Shown: piece after piece, positions 8,146 to 15,424 of the stretch
Numbering within the stretch: position 1 is the stretch's first letter
Layout: every line of letters begins with the position of its first letter
Source: an archaeon
GTDB lineage: Archaea > Nanobdellota > Nanobdellia > Pacearchaeales > GW2011-AR1
Assembly: GCA_018693315.1 (NCBI GenBank)
Contig: JABHLR010000001.1
Span: 1 to 36,453, forward strand
DNA length: 36,453 nucleotides
Direction: 5' to 3'
The notes under the pieces: model-generated
Database searches by the model: none
Told to the model about the DNA's origin: nothing
Seen by the model: only the letters and a program-made list of their open reading frames with translations
Translations under genes and position numbers: made by a program

Positions 8146-9228
8146 ATGGTTACAAAGAAGGACGTTGATGAGGTGAAAGAGGCTATTTCTGGGGATGAAG
8201 AGATTGAGGAAGTTGAAGAGATTGAAGAGATTGGGGAAATTGAAGCTGTGAAGCCGGCTAAAGTTAAGAAAGAAGATAAGCCTGCTAAGTTGATTGATAT
8301 CCCTGGGGTCGGTCCTGGGGCTGTTGCGAAGCTGGAGGCTGCTGGGATTTATGAGTTGATGGGGTTGGCTGTTTTGACGCCTTCTGGTTTGAGTGAGCTT
8401 GCTGGAATGAGTGAGACTGTTGCGAGGAAGGCGATTCAGGCTGCGCGGAAGATGATGGATATGGGTTTTGTTGACGGGCTTGCGCACGAGGAGAAGAGGA
8501 AGGAGTTGTTTCATATTACTACTGGTTCGAAGAATATTGATAATTTGCTTGGGGGGAAGGGGTTGCAAACTAAGGCGATCACTGAGGCTTTCGGGGCGTT
8601 TGGATCTGGGAAGACTCAGTTGGCATTGTCTTTAGCTATTGGCGTTCAGTTGCCTATTGAGAGCGGTGGTGCGAATGGTAAGTGTGTTTATATCGACACA
8701 GAGGGGACGTTTCGGCCTGAGAGGGTTAGACAATTCGCTGAGGGGATTGGCGCGAATCCTGATAAAGTTTTGAAAAATATTTTGGTTGCTCGGGCTTTTA
8801 ATAGTGACCATCAGATGTTGTTGTTGGATCGTGTTGCTGAGATGATCAAGGATGGTGAGCCGATTCGTTTGATGATTATTGATTCTTTGACTGCACATTT
8901 TAGGGCTGAGTATTCTGGGCGGGGGCAGTTGGCTGATAGGCAGCAGAGGTTGAATAGATATTTGCATAATTTGATGAAAGTTGCAGAGCAGAATAATCTG
9001 GCTGTTTATGTTACGAATCAGGTTATGAGTGATCCGGCTCAGATGTTTGGAGATCCGACGAAGGCGATTGGTGGGAATATTGTTGGGCATGCATGTACTT
9101 ATCGAATGTATTTGAGGAGAGGGAAGAAAGATTCTAGGATTTGTAAATTGATTGATAGTCCTGATTTGCCAGATGACGCTACAGCGTTTATGATTGAGAC
9201 TGATGGTTTGAAGGACATAGACATTTAG
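8146..9228 (+). CDS. radA: RadA recombinase
   Basis: The 360-residue product is the archaeal RecA/Rad51 homologue, forming ATP-dependent filaments on single-stranded DNA for strand exchange. An acidic N-terminal extension (about residues 9-35, rich in Glu) precedes the helix-hairpin-helix domain (IDIPGVGPGAVAKLEAAG). The core has Walker A GAFGSGKT, Walker B LMIIDSLTAHFRAEY and the L2 region VTNQVMSDPAQMFGDPTKAI. The linker segment that in other RadA proteins holds the polymerisation motif FxxA reads GFVDGLAHEEK, so Ala appears replaced by Gly or shifted. The gene stands alone behind its own TATA box. The Glu-rich extension is longer than in most RadA proteins. Confidence 0.96.
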   Translation: MVTKKDVDEVKEAISGDEEIEEVEEIEEIGEIEAVKPAKVKKEDKPAKLIDIPGVGPGAVAKLEAAGIYELMGLAVLTPSGLSELAGMSETVARKAIQAARKMMDMGFVDGLAHEEKRKELFHITTGSKNIDNLLGGKGLQTKAITEAFGAFGSGKTQLALSLAIGVQLPIESGGANGKCVYIDTEGTFRPERVRQFAEGIGANPDKVLKNILVARAFNSDHQMLLLDRVAEMIKDGEPIRLMIIDSLTAHFRAEYSGRGQLADRQQRLNRYLHNLMKVAEQNNLAVYVTNQVMSDPAQMFGDPTKAIGGNIVGHACTYRMYLRRGKKDSRICKLIDSPDLPDDATAFMIETDGLKDIDI

Positions 9229-9256
9229 ATTTGATTCTTGTTCTGGAGTGTATAAG

Positions 9257-9268
9257 TTTTTATAAATA
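9257..9268 (+). promoter_or_regulatory. TATA box of the orphan gene at 9288
   Basis: TTTTTATAAATA is centred about 25 bases before the ATG at 9288, consistent with leaderless transcription and with that start. Confidence 0.6.
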
Positions 9269-9287
9269 AGAGTTTTCTTTATGTGTT

Positions 9288-10037
9288 ATGGGAAAACCAT
9301 TACCTGATCATGTTAAGCCTGCTAGGAAGCACATAAAGAGATGGGATGGAGCTTTGAAGCCAATTGCTATGAGGCATTCTGTTGGAGACAAGGAGGTTTC
9401 TAGATATGTTCATGATCATGGGACTAGAATTGATTACGAAAATCCTGATACTAGTTTTTCGTTGAGCATCCAGTCTCATGGTAAGTGTGAAAATCCTGGG
9501 CAGGTTGTTTATGCGAGACAGGTTGCCCCATACTGGGGACAAGCAGAGAATGGTTTGAATATTGAAGCTTGTTCGGATGTTGCTAGGTTTGTTGCCGGTG
9601 CGGCTCGTACGATTGGACTTAAGGGGGATTTTAAAACTTCTTCTTATGTGGGGATTGGTGTAGCGGCCCCTGCTGTTGCCATTTCTGGAAGATTCAGTGA
9701 TGATATTTTTAATGACGTTGCTAAGCTTGTTGTAATGACTGATGATATGATTGATTTTAGATTTAGAGAGGTTGATCAAACGATGGTAAGGCCGTTTCAT
9801 TATGCTTTGGTTCCTATTGTTGGAGGAGATGCTAGGGGTGCTAGTTATTTTAAAGAAGTGGAATCTGTGGAGGATTTATCTGGTGCTAGTCATGTTTTGA
9901 CTTTTGGAAGAAAGCCGGAAGGAATAAGGCTTGGAGAGGGGCATCGAATGCTGTATGGAGATAGGGATCTCGCCAAACTTGCTGATGCTAATAGTGGGAA
10001 AATTATGACTCCAGATGAGTTTGCTAGGCGTGGATAA
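9288..10037 (+). CDS. Protein of unknown function (249 residues)
   Basis: I do not recognise this protein. It is soluble in appearance, with no signal peptide or membrane helix. Visible features are a His/Arg/Lys-rich N terminus (HVKPARKHIKRW, then RYVHDHGTRIDYENP), an alanine/glycine-rich centre (YVGIGVAAPAVAISGRF) and a C-terminal half with FRFREVDQTMVRPFHYALVP and EGHRMLYGDRDLAKL. The conserved-looking His and Asp residues would allow metal binding, but there is no family motif. It has its own promoter between radA and the UDG gene. Its sequence looks less T/G-biased than the genes on either side, which would fit more recent acquisition; that is a visual impression. Confidence 0.75.
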   Translation: MGKPLPDHVKPARKHIKRWDGALKPIAMRHSVGDKEVSRYVHDHGTRIDYENPDTSFSLSIQSHGKCENPGQVVYARQVAPYWGQAENGLNIEACSDVARFVAGAARTIGLKGDFKTSSYVGIGVAAPAVAISGRFSDDIFNDVAKLVVMTDDMIDFRFREVDQTMVRPFHYALVPIVGGDARGASYFKEVESVEDLSGASHVLTFGRKPEGIRLGEGHRMLYGDRDLAKLADANSGKIMTPDEFARRG

Positions 10038-10067
10038 TTTTATTAAGGTTTTGAATCTTTTTTAATT

Positions 10068-10670
10068 ATGGAGTCGAATAAGAAGTCCTCGGATTTTAAT
10101 TTTTTGGAAGCGGCGATGGTGAAGCAGACTGAGTTGTTTAAGGATTGTATTAATATTGTTGTGGGGAAGGGTAATGAGAATGCGGATGTTTTATTTGTTG
10201 GGGAGGCTCCAGGTCGGAATGAGGATGAGCAGGGGATTCCTTTTTGTGGGGCTGCTGGGAAGAATCTTGATAAGTTGTTGGATAGTGTTGGATTGAGTTT
10301 GGAGGATATTTATGTTGCGAATATTTTGAAGTGTCGGCCGCCTGAAAATCGGGATCCGTTGCCAGATGAGATTAAGGCGCATACTCCGTGGCTGTTGAAG
10401 CAGATTAAGGATATGAAGCCGAAGGTTGTGTGTTCTCTTGGGAATTATGCTACGAAGTTTTTTTTGGCTGGAGGGGATGTTGATGGGATGAAGAAGCAGC
10501 CAGGGATTAGTCAGATTCATGGGGAGGCGCGGGAGATTGAGCTTGATGGAGTGAAGTTTAATTTGATTCCGTTGTTTCATCCCGCCGCGATAATTTACAA
10601 TCGGACGAAGTTGACGCCGTTGTGGGAGGCTGATATGCAGAAGATTAAGAAAATTATTAGCGACGCTTGA
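10068..10670 (+). CDS. Family 4 uracil-DNA glycosylase, with altered Fe-S ligands
   Basis: The 200-residue product removes uracil from DNA as the first step of base excision repair. Family-4 motifs are present: FVGEAPGRNEDEQGIPF (residues 43-59), ANILKCRPPENRDP, and LFHPAAIIYN with the motif-2 His. Family members normally carry four cysteines binding a 4Fe-4S cluster: CxxC near the N terminus, one before RPPxNR, and one 16 residues later. Here the N-terminal region AAMVKQTELFKDCINIVVG has only Cys27, slightly displaced, Cys89 is present, and the fourth position is His105. Cluster binding is therefore doubtful. A TATA-like TTTTATTAAG lies about 25 bases before the start. The 3' end overlaps the reverse-strand nop10 by 14 bases. 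Confidence 0.9.
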   Translation: MESNKKSSDFNFLEAAMVKQTELFKDCINIVVGKGNENADVLFVGEAPGRNEDEQGIPFCGAAGKNLDKLLDSVGLSLEDIYVANILKCRPPENRDPLPDEIKAHTPWLLKQIKDMKPKVVCSLGNYATKFFLAGGDVDGMKKQPGISQIHGEAREIELDGVKFNLIPLFHPAAIIYNRTKLTPLWEADMQKIKKIISDA

Positions 10671-10806
10671 GTCCGGCTCTTCTTGATGGAGCGTCTTTGA
10701 TTTTTGAGAATTTGTAGTGAGCTGATTTTGTTTCGACTTTGCATTTAGGACATTCTGATTTCATTGTGTAAGATTCGCATTTAGGACATTTGTTCAGGTC
10801 GCTCAT
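10657..10806 (-). CDS. nop10: H/ACA RNP protein Nop10
   Basis: The gene encodes 49 residues starting MSDLNKCPKCESYTMKSECP, with a zinc-ribbon-like CPKC...CPKC pair, then TKSAHYKFSKIKDAPSRRAG and a basic end. This matches archaeal Nop10, a small component of the H/ACA ribonucleoprotein that guides pseudouridylation of rRNA, working with Cbf5, Gar1 and L7Ae. In most archaea it follows the aIF2-alpha gene, as here: its ATG overlaps the stop region of aIF2-alpha by 4 bases. Unlike many archaeal homologues it keeps both Cys pairs. It is shorter than typical at the C terminus region with PEDPYxKYRR, where KIKDAPSRRAGLKRR takes its place. It overlaps the convergent UDG gene. Confidence 0.88.
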   Translation of the reverse strand: MSDLNKCPKCESYTMKSECPKCKVETKSAHYKFSKIKDAPSRRAGLKRR

Positions 10807-11507
10807 TTTGCCTCGGATGCGTAGAATTCACAGTTGTTTTCTTTTGCTCTTTTTTCTAACTCTTCGATGATTTCAGCCATTCTTTTTTTGCCTTGCTTGA
10901 AATCTTCGACTGTTAATTTTAGCTTGAAGTTTCCTGCGGAGATGTAGCTTACTGAAATATTTTGGTCGTCGAAGTTGAACATGGATTTTATTTTTTTAAC
11001 TCCGTCATCATCTAGACATTTGATTTTGATATTTTGTTTTAGTTCTTCGTTCTTCCTTTTCTTTTGTGAAACTGCTTTGATTGCGTTTTGTTTTTCTTTT
11101 GGAATATATTTTGAAATCAGTGATTCGTCATTTTTTACTGCTGTGATAAATCCTGCTAGGTCATCAAAGTCTTTTAGGATTTTTTCTTTTACTTCTTTCT
11201 CTTCTTCTCCGAGGATTTGTCTGAATGCTACGTTGACTGCTTGGGATTGTTTGAATGATTGCATTACTTCTTTTTTCTCTTTTGAGTTGACTCTTCGTAG
11301 GGATAGGTGAATGTGGTTGCCCTCGATTTTTAGGATTTTGCAGACGATTTGTTTGTTTGGGACTACGTATTGTCGCATTAGTTTGATTCGTCCTGGAGCG
11401 ATTTCTGAAGAAATAATTGTTCCCTCGTTGCCGTCGGGTAGTTCTACGAATGTGATAGTGTTGGTCACTTTTTTCACTTTGCAGAGTACTAGGTCGCCTT
11501 CTTCCAT
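10803..11507 (-). CDS. Translation initiation factor aIF2 subunit alpha
   Basis: The 234-residue protein begins MEEGDLVLCKVKKV, an S1-type OB domain (residues 1-80) with NEGTIISSEIAPGRIKLMRQYV. A helical domain follows, and then the C-terminal alpha/beta domain (SVSYISAGNFKLKLTVEDFK). The alpha subunit joins beta and gamma in the heterotrimer that brings initiator Met-tRNA to the ribosome. The start was set at 11507 rather than further upstream because MEEGDLVLCKV matches the family N terminus and the longer frame would run through the eS27 gene. It lies between eS27 and nop10, the conserved archaeal order. Confidence 0.95.
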   Translation of the reverse strand: MEEGDLVLCKVKKVTNTITFVELPDGNEGTIISSEIAPGRIKLMRQYVVPNKQIVCKILKIEGNHIHLSLRRVNSKEKKEVMQSFKQSQAVNVAFRQILGEEEKEVKEKILKDFDDLAGFITAVKNDESLISKYIPKEKQNAIKAVSQKKRKNEELKQNIKIKCLDDDGVKKIKSMFNFDDQNISVSYISAGNFKLKLTVEDFKQGKKRMAEIIEELEKRAKENNCEFYASEAK

Positions 11508-11515
11508 GATTGTGA

Positions 11516-11686
11516 TTACAAGACTTCTTCGACACGTGATCGGATTTTTGCTTTTCCGCCAGCTGGGATTGCTAGTACGGCGTTGCAAGCTAGGCATCTA
11601 ACTTTTGTCGATGCTTTTCCGAAAATAGTCTGAGAGGCTTTGCATTTAGAGCAATTTACTCTTATGAATTTTCCTTTTCTTTCCAT
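11516..11686 (-). CDS. Ribosomal protein eS27
   Basis: The short gene encodes 56 residues: MERKGKFIRVNCSKCKASQT..., with a zinc finger formed by CSKC and, 16 residues on, CLAC. The Gly/Lys-rich PAGGKAKIRSRVEEVL end is typical of eS27. The protein is a small-subunit ribosomal protein conserved in archaea and eukaryotes. It starts the eS27-aIF2-alpha-nop10 operon; the stop lies 9 bases before the aIF2-alpha start. A TATA-like CGCTTAAAAACC (reverse strand, about 11710-11721) sits roughly 27 bases upstream of the start. Confidence 0.93.
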   Translation of the reverse strand: MERKGKFIRVNCSKCKASQTIFGKASTKVRCLACNAVLAIPAGGKAKIRSRVEEVL

Positions 11687-11736
11687 AGAAATAAGTGCTG
11701 ATTTTGGTTTTTAAGCGTATTGGTGGGCTGAAGAAT

Positions 11737-11746
11737 ATTTATATAT
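11737..11746 (+). promoter_or_regulatory. TATA box of the pilin-like LamG gene
   Basis: ATTTATATAT is centred about 25 bases before the ATG at 11767. The same short intergenic region holds the divergent promoter of the eS27 operon. Confidence 0.6.
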
Positions 11747-11766
11747 GTGTTTGGCTTGTTTAACTT

Positions 11767-12891
11767 ATGGATAAAAGAGGTATGTCTGCCGTTGTGGCAA
11801 CTGTGTTGATTGTTTTGATTACTGTTACTGCGATTGCTGTTATTTGGATTATGGTTATTCCTGTCGTTAGAGATTCTTTTGTTTTTTCGGAATTGGATGG
11901 GAGGGTTACTATTTTGTATTCTGGGGGGTATACAATTTATGATGCCGATAAGGAGATTGCTTTGGTTCAGATAAAAAGGGATAGTGGGGAGGGGGAGATG
12001 AAGTATGTCAATGTTATTTTTGATTTTGAAGATGGTAGTGTTGGTAGTTTGGTTCTTGCGCCAGGACCTGGAAGGACGGAGGTTTATACTTTTGGACTAA
12101 AGGAATATGGCGAGCCGCTGAGAGTCCGTGCGGCTCCTGTTTTTGTTTTGGGTACACGGGAAAAAGAGGGTATGTCAACATCTGGTGCTAAAATGAAAGA
12201 GGGTGATTCTGGGACACAAGACAATGTTTATTATATAGGGAGGGGTGAGTTGTATGGGCCTAAGAGTGAGTTAGCTAGTTGGTGGTGTTTTAATGGAGAT
12301 GCTCAGGATTGCTTTGGAGATACTCATGGGGAGGAGAATAAGACTATTAATGTGGATTATGATGATGTTGATAGGGGGAAGGTCGGATATTTTGAGGGGT
12401 TAGGTGTTGGTGGGCATATCAAACTTCCAGCGAGCAATACACTTTTGGATAATGAGACGTGGACTATGAGCGCCTGGTTTAATCCTTCTAGTGTAGATTC
12501 TATAGATACTAATAACAGAATACTTACTTTTCACAGGAAGGCTGGTGTCGGAACTGCTGCGTCTCTCTTGGTTGGAAATGATGATGAGGTTTTATTTAGA
12601 TATTATAATGCGGACGGCTCTTCTTTTAGCAGATCTTTTGGAGAGGTTGTTATTGGTAATTGGCACCATATTGCTATTTCTTTTGACGGAGAGTCTTATC
12701 GTATTCTTTGGGATGGGAATTATGAGGGACTTGAGGATACGTTTTTGGGGTTCGGTTCGCATGAGGCGTTTATTGGTGCTTATGAAAGTGGTTCGGCGAA
12801 TTTTCATGGAATGATAGATGATGTTATGATTTATGATAGGGCGCTTTCAAAAGAAGAGCTTGAGGGGATATATGATAGTCAGAAAAAATAG
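11767..12891 (+). CDS. Pilin-like (class III signal) protein with C-terminal LamG domain
   Basis: The 374-residue product begins MDKRGMSAVVATVLIVLIT, a class III (type IV pilin-like) signal. A short basic stretch ending in Arg-Gly would be cut by a prepilin peptidase of the FlaK/PibD kind, followed by a hydrophobic helix that anchors or assembles the subunit. After a beta-rich linker, residues about 175-370 form a LamG/concanavalin-like domain (ELASWWCFNGDAQDCFGD, WTMSAWFNPSS, WHHIAISFDGES, IDDVMIYDRALSKEELEGIY). LamG domains bind glycans or proteins, so this could be a pilus-tip or surface adhesin; that is inference. It is monocistronic between divergent eS27 and the convergent DHH gene, leaving only 3 bases to the latter. 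Confidence 0.85.
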   Translation: MDKRGMSAVVATVLIVLITVTAIAVIWIMVIPVVRDSFVFSELDGRVTILYSGGYTIYDADKEIALVQIKRDSGEGEMKYVNVIFDFEDGSVGSLVLAPGPGRTEVYTFGLKEYGEPLRVRAAPVFVLGTREKEGMSTSGAKMKEGDSGTQDNVYYIGRGELYGPKSELASWWCFNGDAQDCFGDTHGEENKTINVDYDDVDRGKVGYFEGLGVGGHIKLPASNTLLDNETWTMSAWFNPSSVDSIDTNNRILTFHRKAGVGTAASLLVGNDDEVLFRYYNADGSSFSRSFGEVVIGNWHHIAISFDGESYRILWDGNYEGLEDTFLGFGSHEAFIGAYESGSANFHGMIDDVMIYDRALSKEELEGIYDSQKK

Positions 12892-12894
12892 GTT

Positions 12895-14244
12895 CTAGAG
12901 TTTTACGATTTCGATTTCGAGTTCTTTTTTTAGGGTTTCAATAAATGACTCTTCTTTGCTTTTTTCTACTAGGCATCCTGCTGCGAAATGATGTCCTCCA
13001 ACTTCTGCGATTGATTCCGGATTATTTGTTTTGAATTTTATTACTGTTTTTTCTAGGACCTCTTTTAGGTTTCGTCCTTCTTGTCCGACGATTCGTGCTG
13101 AGACCTTTATTTTATCTTCGTTATATGCCATGCCGATTAGGATTGTTCCTTCGGTGTATGTTGGGGATGATGATAGCATTGAGCAGATTGTTCCGACGAT
13201 TGCATCTTTGATTTGATCTTTTGCGTTGAGGATTACGAAGCCTTTGCCTTTTATTTTGTCCATTTTTTCTGCGACTCTTAATCCTGATACGAGTTCTTGT
13301 TTGTATTCTGTGTAGATATCTAATGCTTGTGTTTTTGCTTTTTCGTTTTCGAGGCAGTATGAGATTGCGATGTCGCTGTAGCCTAATCTTGAGCATGCGT
13401 TGACTAGAGTTGAGATTTCCCTGACGTCTTCTTTTGTGTTGAAGAATTTTAGGATATAGAGGTTTCCTAGGATGTCGGATTCTTTGTTGTGTTGTGCCCT
13501 TCTTATCATGACGGCTGTTATTAGTTTTGACATTTCTTCTTCGGATAGGTCGAGTAGGGATTTGTCGAAGTTGATTCCGGTTTCTCTAAGAATTTCCATT
13601 GCGCCAGGGCCGTTGCCTGTGACTCCGGGGATGTATGGTGAGGTTGACCATTCGAGTGCACGTCTCAGTGGTCTTGTTGCTGGGTAGATTACCAAGCCTT
13701 TTTTTATTTTGAGATCATTGGCGTCTTCGACTATTTTTTGGTTTACTTTTGAGAGGTTTGACTCATGCCTGTCGCCAATCATTCCGATGATTGCTAGAGA
13801 TGCAAGGTCTTGGTTGTCGTGTGATATTGCTTTTGAAAAGAAGTAGCATATTCCGGCGCCTGTTGCTTCGTTGTCTTCTGGGGAATCTGTTAGGTGTGGG
13901 TTTATGATTTTGATTTTGTCGTTAAGTTTTGATTTGTCTATCTCGTGGTGATCTAGGATGAATATTGGTTCTGCGAGGTCTTGAAAGTAATCGACGCTTC
14001 CTGATGCGAGATCGGAGAACAGGATGACTTCTTTTGGTTGTCGTTTTAATTCCTCTTTGATTGTTCCCTCTTCTAATCCTTTGACGATTCTGATTGAGAA
14101 TTTTTTGTCGAGGCGCTTGAATGTTTTTGCTAGAATTGCTGCGGATGTTATTCCATCTGTGTCGTGATGGCTTATGATTCTGATTGGACGATCCTTTGAG
14201 AATTCTAAAAACTCTTGCGCGAACTGTTCTACCTCTTTTAACAT
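12895..14244 (-). CDS. DHH family phosphoesterase (archaeal RecJ/GAN-like)
   Basis: The 449-residue protein has the DHH phosphoesterase motifs: IISHHDTDGITSAAILA (motif I), ILFSDLASGSVDYF (motif II), IFILDHHEIDKS (the DHH motif) and LAIIGMIGDRHES (motif IV). It ends with a DHHA1 domain containing EVGGHHFAAGCLVEKS. Archaeal relatives are single-strand-specific 5' or 3' exonucleases; one group (GAN) binds GINS51 in the replicative CMG-like complex. A GINS gene is present in this window, which makes a replication role reasonable but not proven; an nanoRNase-like activity is the alternative. A TATA box (TATATAAAA on the reverse strand, about 14257-14267) lies just upstream of the start. Confidence 0.9.
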   Translation of the reverse strand: MLKEVEQFAQEFLEFSKDRPIRIISHHDTDGITSAAILAKTFKRLDKKFSIRIVKGLEEGTIKEELKRQPKEVILFSDLASGSVDYFQDLAEPIFILDHHEIDKSKLNDKIKIINPHLTDSPEDNEATGAGICYFFSKAISHDNQDLASLAIIGMIGDRHESNLSKVNQKIVEDANDLKIKKGLVIYPATRPLRRALEWSTSPYIPGVTGNGPGAMEILRETGINFDKSLLDLSEEEMSKLITAVMIRRAQHNKESDILGNLYILKFFNTKEDVREISTLVNACSRLGYSDIAISYCLENEKAKTQALDIYTEYKQELVSGLRVAEKMDKIKGKGFVILNAKDQIKDAIVGTICSMLSSSPTYTEGTILIGMAYNEDKIKVSARIVGQEGRNLKEVLEKTVIKFKTNNPESIAEVGGHHFAAGCLVEKSKEESFIETLKKELEIEIVKL

Positions 14245-14255
14245 TGTGTAAATAA

Positions 14256-14269
14256 TTTTTATATACTTA
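14256..14269 (-). promoter_or_regulatory. TATA box of the DHH gene
   Basis: On the reverse strand TAAGTATATAAAAA is centred about 20 bases before the ATG at 14244. The spacing is slightly short for a fully leaderless transcript. Confidence 0.5.
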
Positions 14270-14289
14270 AAAGTATTTGTGTTCTGTGA

Positions 14290-14471
14290 TTACTTCTTTT
14301 CCTTTAGCTCAGGGGCATATGCCCCTCGGCTGTGTACCCCATTAGTTTGGCGAACTTCGTTCACGATACAATGCAAATGAAAATTTCTTAACGGCTCCGT
14401 CCTCTCCCGCTGGACCGGACAGCCTGAGCCTAAAATTTTTATTTGCTTAGAATTTAGGAAACTGAGTTTCC
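14290..14471. repeat. Structured non-coding element between uS15 and the DHH gene
   Basis: This 244-base gap has no convincing gene. It holds three structured parts. First, a perfect 16-bp palindrome AGGGGCATATGCCCCT (14311-14326). Second, a long hairpin whose arms GCAAATGAAAATTT (14373-14386) and AAATTTTTATTTGC (14433-14446) pair at 13 of 14 positions and enclose a GC-rich inner stem (GGCTCCGTCC with GGAC...GAGCC, 14393-14430). Third, GGAAACTGAGTTTCC (14457-14471). A 64-codon reverse-strand frame crosses it but looks fortuitous; its last codons and stop (KEKK) echo the uS15 end. It may be an insertion element or a structured RNA; no Rfam family was recognised. Confidence 0.55.
14457..14471 (-). 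terminator. Possible hairpin terminator of uS15
   Basis: A 6-bp perfect stem with a 3-base loop lies 18 bases past the uS15 stop codon. Archaeal termination usually depends on T-runs, so this role is tentative. Confidence 0.3.
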
Positions 14472-14488
14472 CTGGATGTATCAAGATT

Positions 14489-14851
14489 TTATTTCTTCTT
14501 TTTTCGGTCTCTTAATGGAATTCCAAAATATTTTTTGGTGATGTTGAGCCTTGATTGTGCGTGTTGTAACTTGTGTTTTGCGTGTCGGTCTGTGATGTTG
14601 TTCTTTAGGTGTTCTTTCATTTTTTCGACTTTCTTTTCTGCGTTTTCTAAGTCTTCGTTTCTTTCGATTCCTAGTTCTTTCATGTATGCCTTTAGTTTTT
14701 TGCCGAAGACTTTTGTTGTTGGGATTCCGTATTGGTCTCGTAGAATGAATCCGATTTGTGATGGGGAATGTTTCTCTGAGAGTTCTGCGATTATCTTTTT
14801 CAGTTCAGGTTCTTTCATTTTTACCCATGTAGGTTTTTGTAATTGTTCCAT
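14489..14851 (-). CDS. Ribosomal protein uS15
   Basis: The 120-residue product is shorter than many archaeal uS15 proteins (about 150) at its N terminus but carries the family core: KHSPSQIGFILRDQYGIPTT, then the helical segment ending RLNITKKYFGIPLRDRKKKK. It binds the central domain of 16S rRNA early in small-subunit assembly. It is a single gene; tRNA-Gln lies upstream and the structured gap downstream. The start MEQLQKPTWVKMKEPELKKI aligns the tryptophan-containing P-x-W motif with that of other archaeal uS15, so no longer start is needed. Confidence 0.93.
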   Translation of the reverse strand: MEQLQKPTWVKMKEPELKKIIAELSEKHSPSQIGFILRDQYGIPTTKVFGKKLKAYMKELGIERNEDLENAEKKVEKMKEHLKNNITDRHAKHKLQHAQSRLNITKKYFGIPLRDRKKKK

Positions 14852-14909
14852 GTTAATTGGTGTAAATTTGGGTTTTTAAGATTAACTGTGGGCTTATCTA
14901 TCTGTGAGA

Positions 14910-15015
14910 ATAGCCCCACGAGTGCTCACAATTTGCATTTCGAAAATATTTAGAATTTAGTTTTTCTCAAAGCGAATTGTTCGTCAAACCTCAGGTTCGA
15001 ATATAGCCCCACGAG
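14910..15015 (-). repeat. Duplicated tRNA-Gln 3' end flanking a hairpin element
   Basis: The 13 bases ATAGCCCCACGAG, which form the tRNA-Gln 3' end on the reverse strand, occur at 15003-15015 and again at 14910-14922. Between them is an inverted copy of the T-arm (GGTTCGAAT 14994-15002 against ATTCGAACC 15017-15025) and an imperfect AT-rich hairpin (14928-14980, arms beginning ACAATT and ending AATTGT). TGTGAG/CTCACA (14903-14908, 14925-14930) encloses the distal repeat. Confidence 0.75.
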
Positions 15016-15076
15016 GATTCGAACCTCGGTTTCTGGGATCAAAACCCAGCGTCCTTGACCACTAGACTATGGGACT
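15004..15076 (-). tRNA. tRNA-Gln(UUG)
   Basis: On the reverse strand the acceptor stem is AGTCCCA/TGGGGCT (one T-G pair), the anticodon stem CTGGG/CCCAG encloses TTTTGAT with anticodon TTG, and the T-arm has TTCGAAT. Discriminator A. 73 bases, no intron. Confidence 0.93.
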
Positions 15077-15157
15077 ACTAGATTATGAGAATTTGTGAAT
15101 TTTTAAGTGTTTGTGAGGGTTAGGTTTATAAGTGGATGTTGTGATGAGATTCTCCTT

Positions 15158-15424
15158 ATGGTTGAAAAATATATTAAGCGGTGTAGGGAGTATGCAAAAT
15201 TTGCTGAGGCTGAATCTAAACTTCGTGAGGACATTGAAGGAAATAGGGTCTTGTCGAATGTTGTTAGGTTGGCGGCGAGGGGAGATGAGGAGACTGATCG
15301 GGTGAAACATTATTTGGCTTATCATTTATTTCATTATGGTGGGACCGTTGAAGAGTTTTTAGAGGATCATCCTGTTGATAATTTGCATCAGATTATTATG
15401 GATGATTTGGAGTTGTTTGATTAG
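15158..15424 (+). CDS. Small protein of unknown function (88 residues)
   Basis: The protein starts MVEKYIKRCREYAKFAEAES and is helical and charged, with DETDRVKHYLAYHLFHYGGT in the centre and a strongly acidic C terminus (IIMDDLELFD). I recognise no family and no metal site or membrane helix. The start is set by GGTTTATAAGTGG about 28 bases upstream; an in-frame start at 15107 would precede the TATA box. Its stop overlaps the end of the convergent bud32 gene by 4 bases. The gene stands alone, next to tRNA-Gln. Confidence 0.6.
   Translation: MVEKYIKRCREYAKFAEAESKLREDIEGNRVLSNVVRLAARGDEETDRVKHYLAYHLFHYGGTVEEFLEDHPVDNLHQIIMDDLELFD

Noticed and set aside
14290-14484. 64-codon reverse frame between uS15 and the DHH gene
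   Set aside because: Runs across strong hairpins and a palindrome; no RBS or TATA box for it and no recognisable protein.
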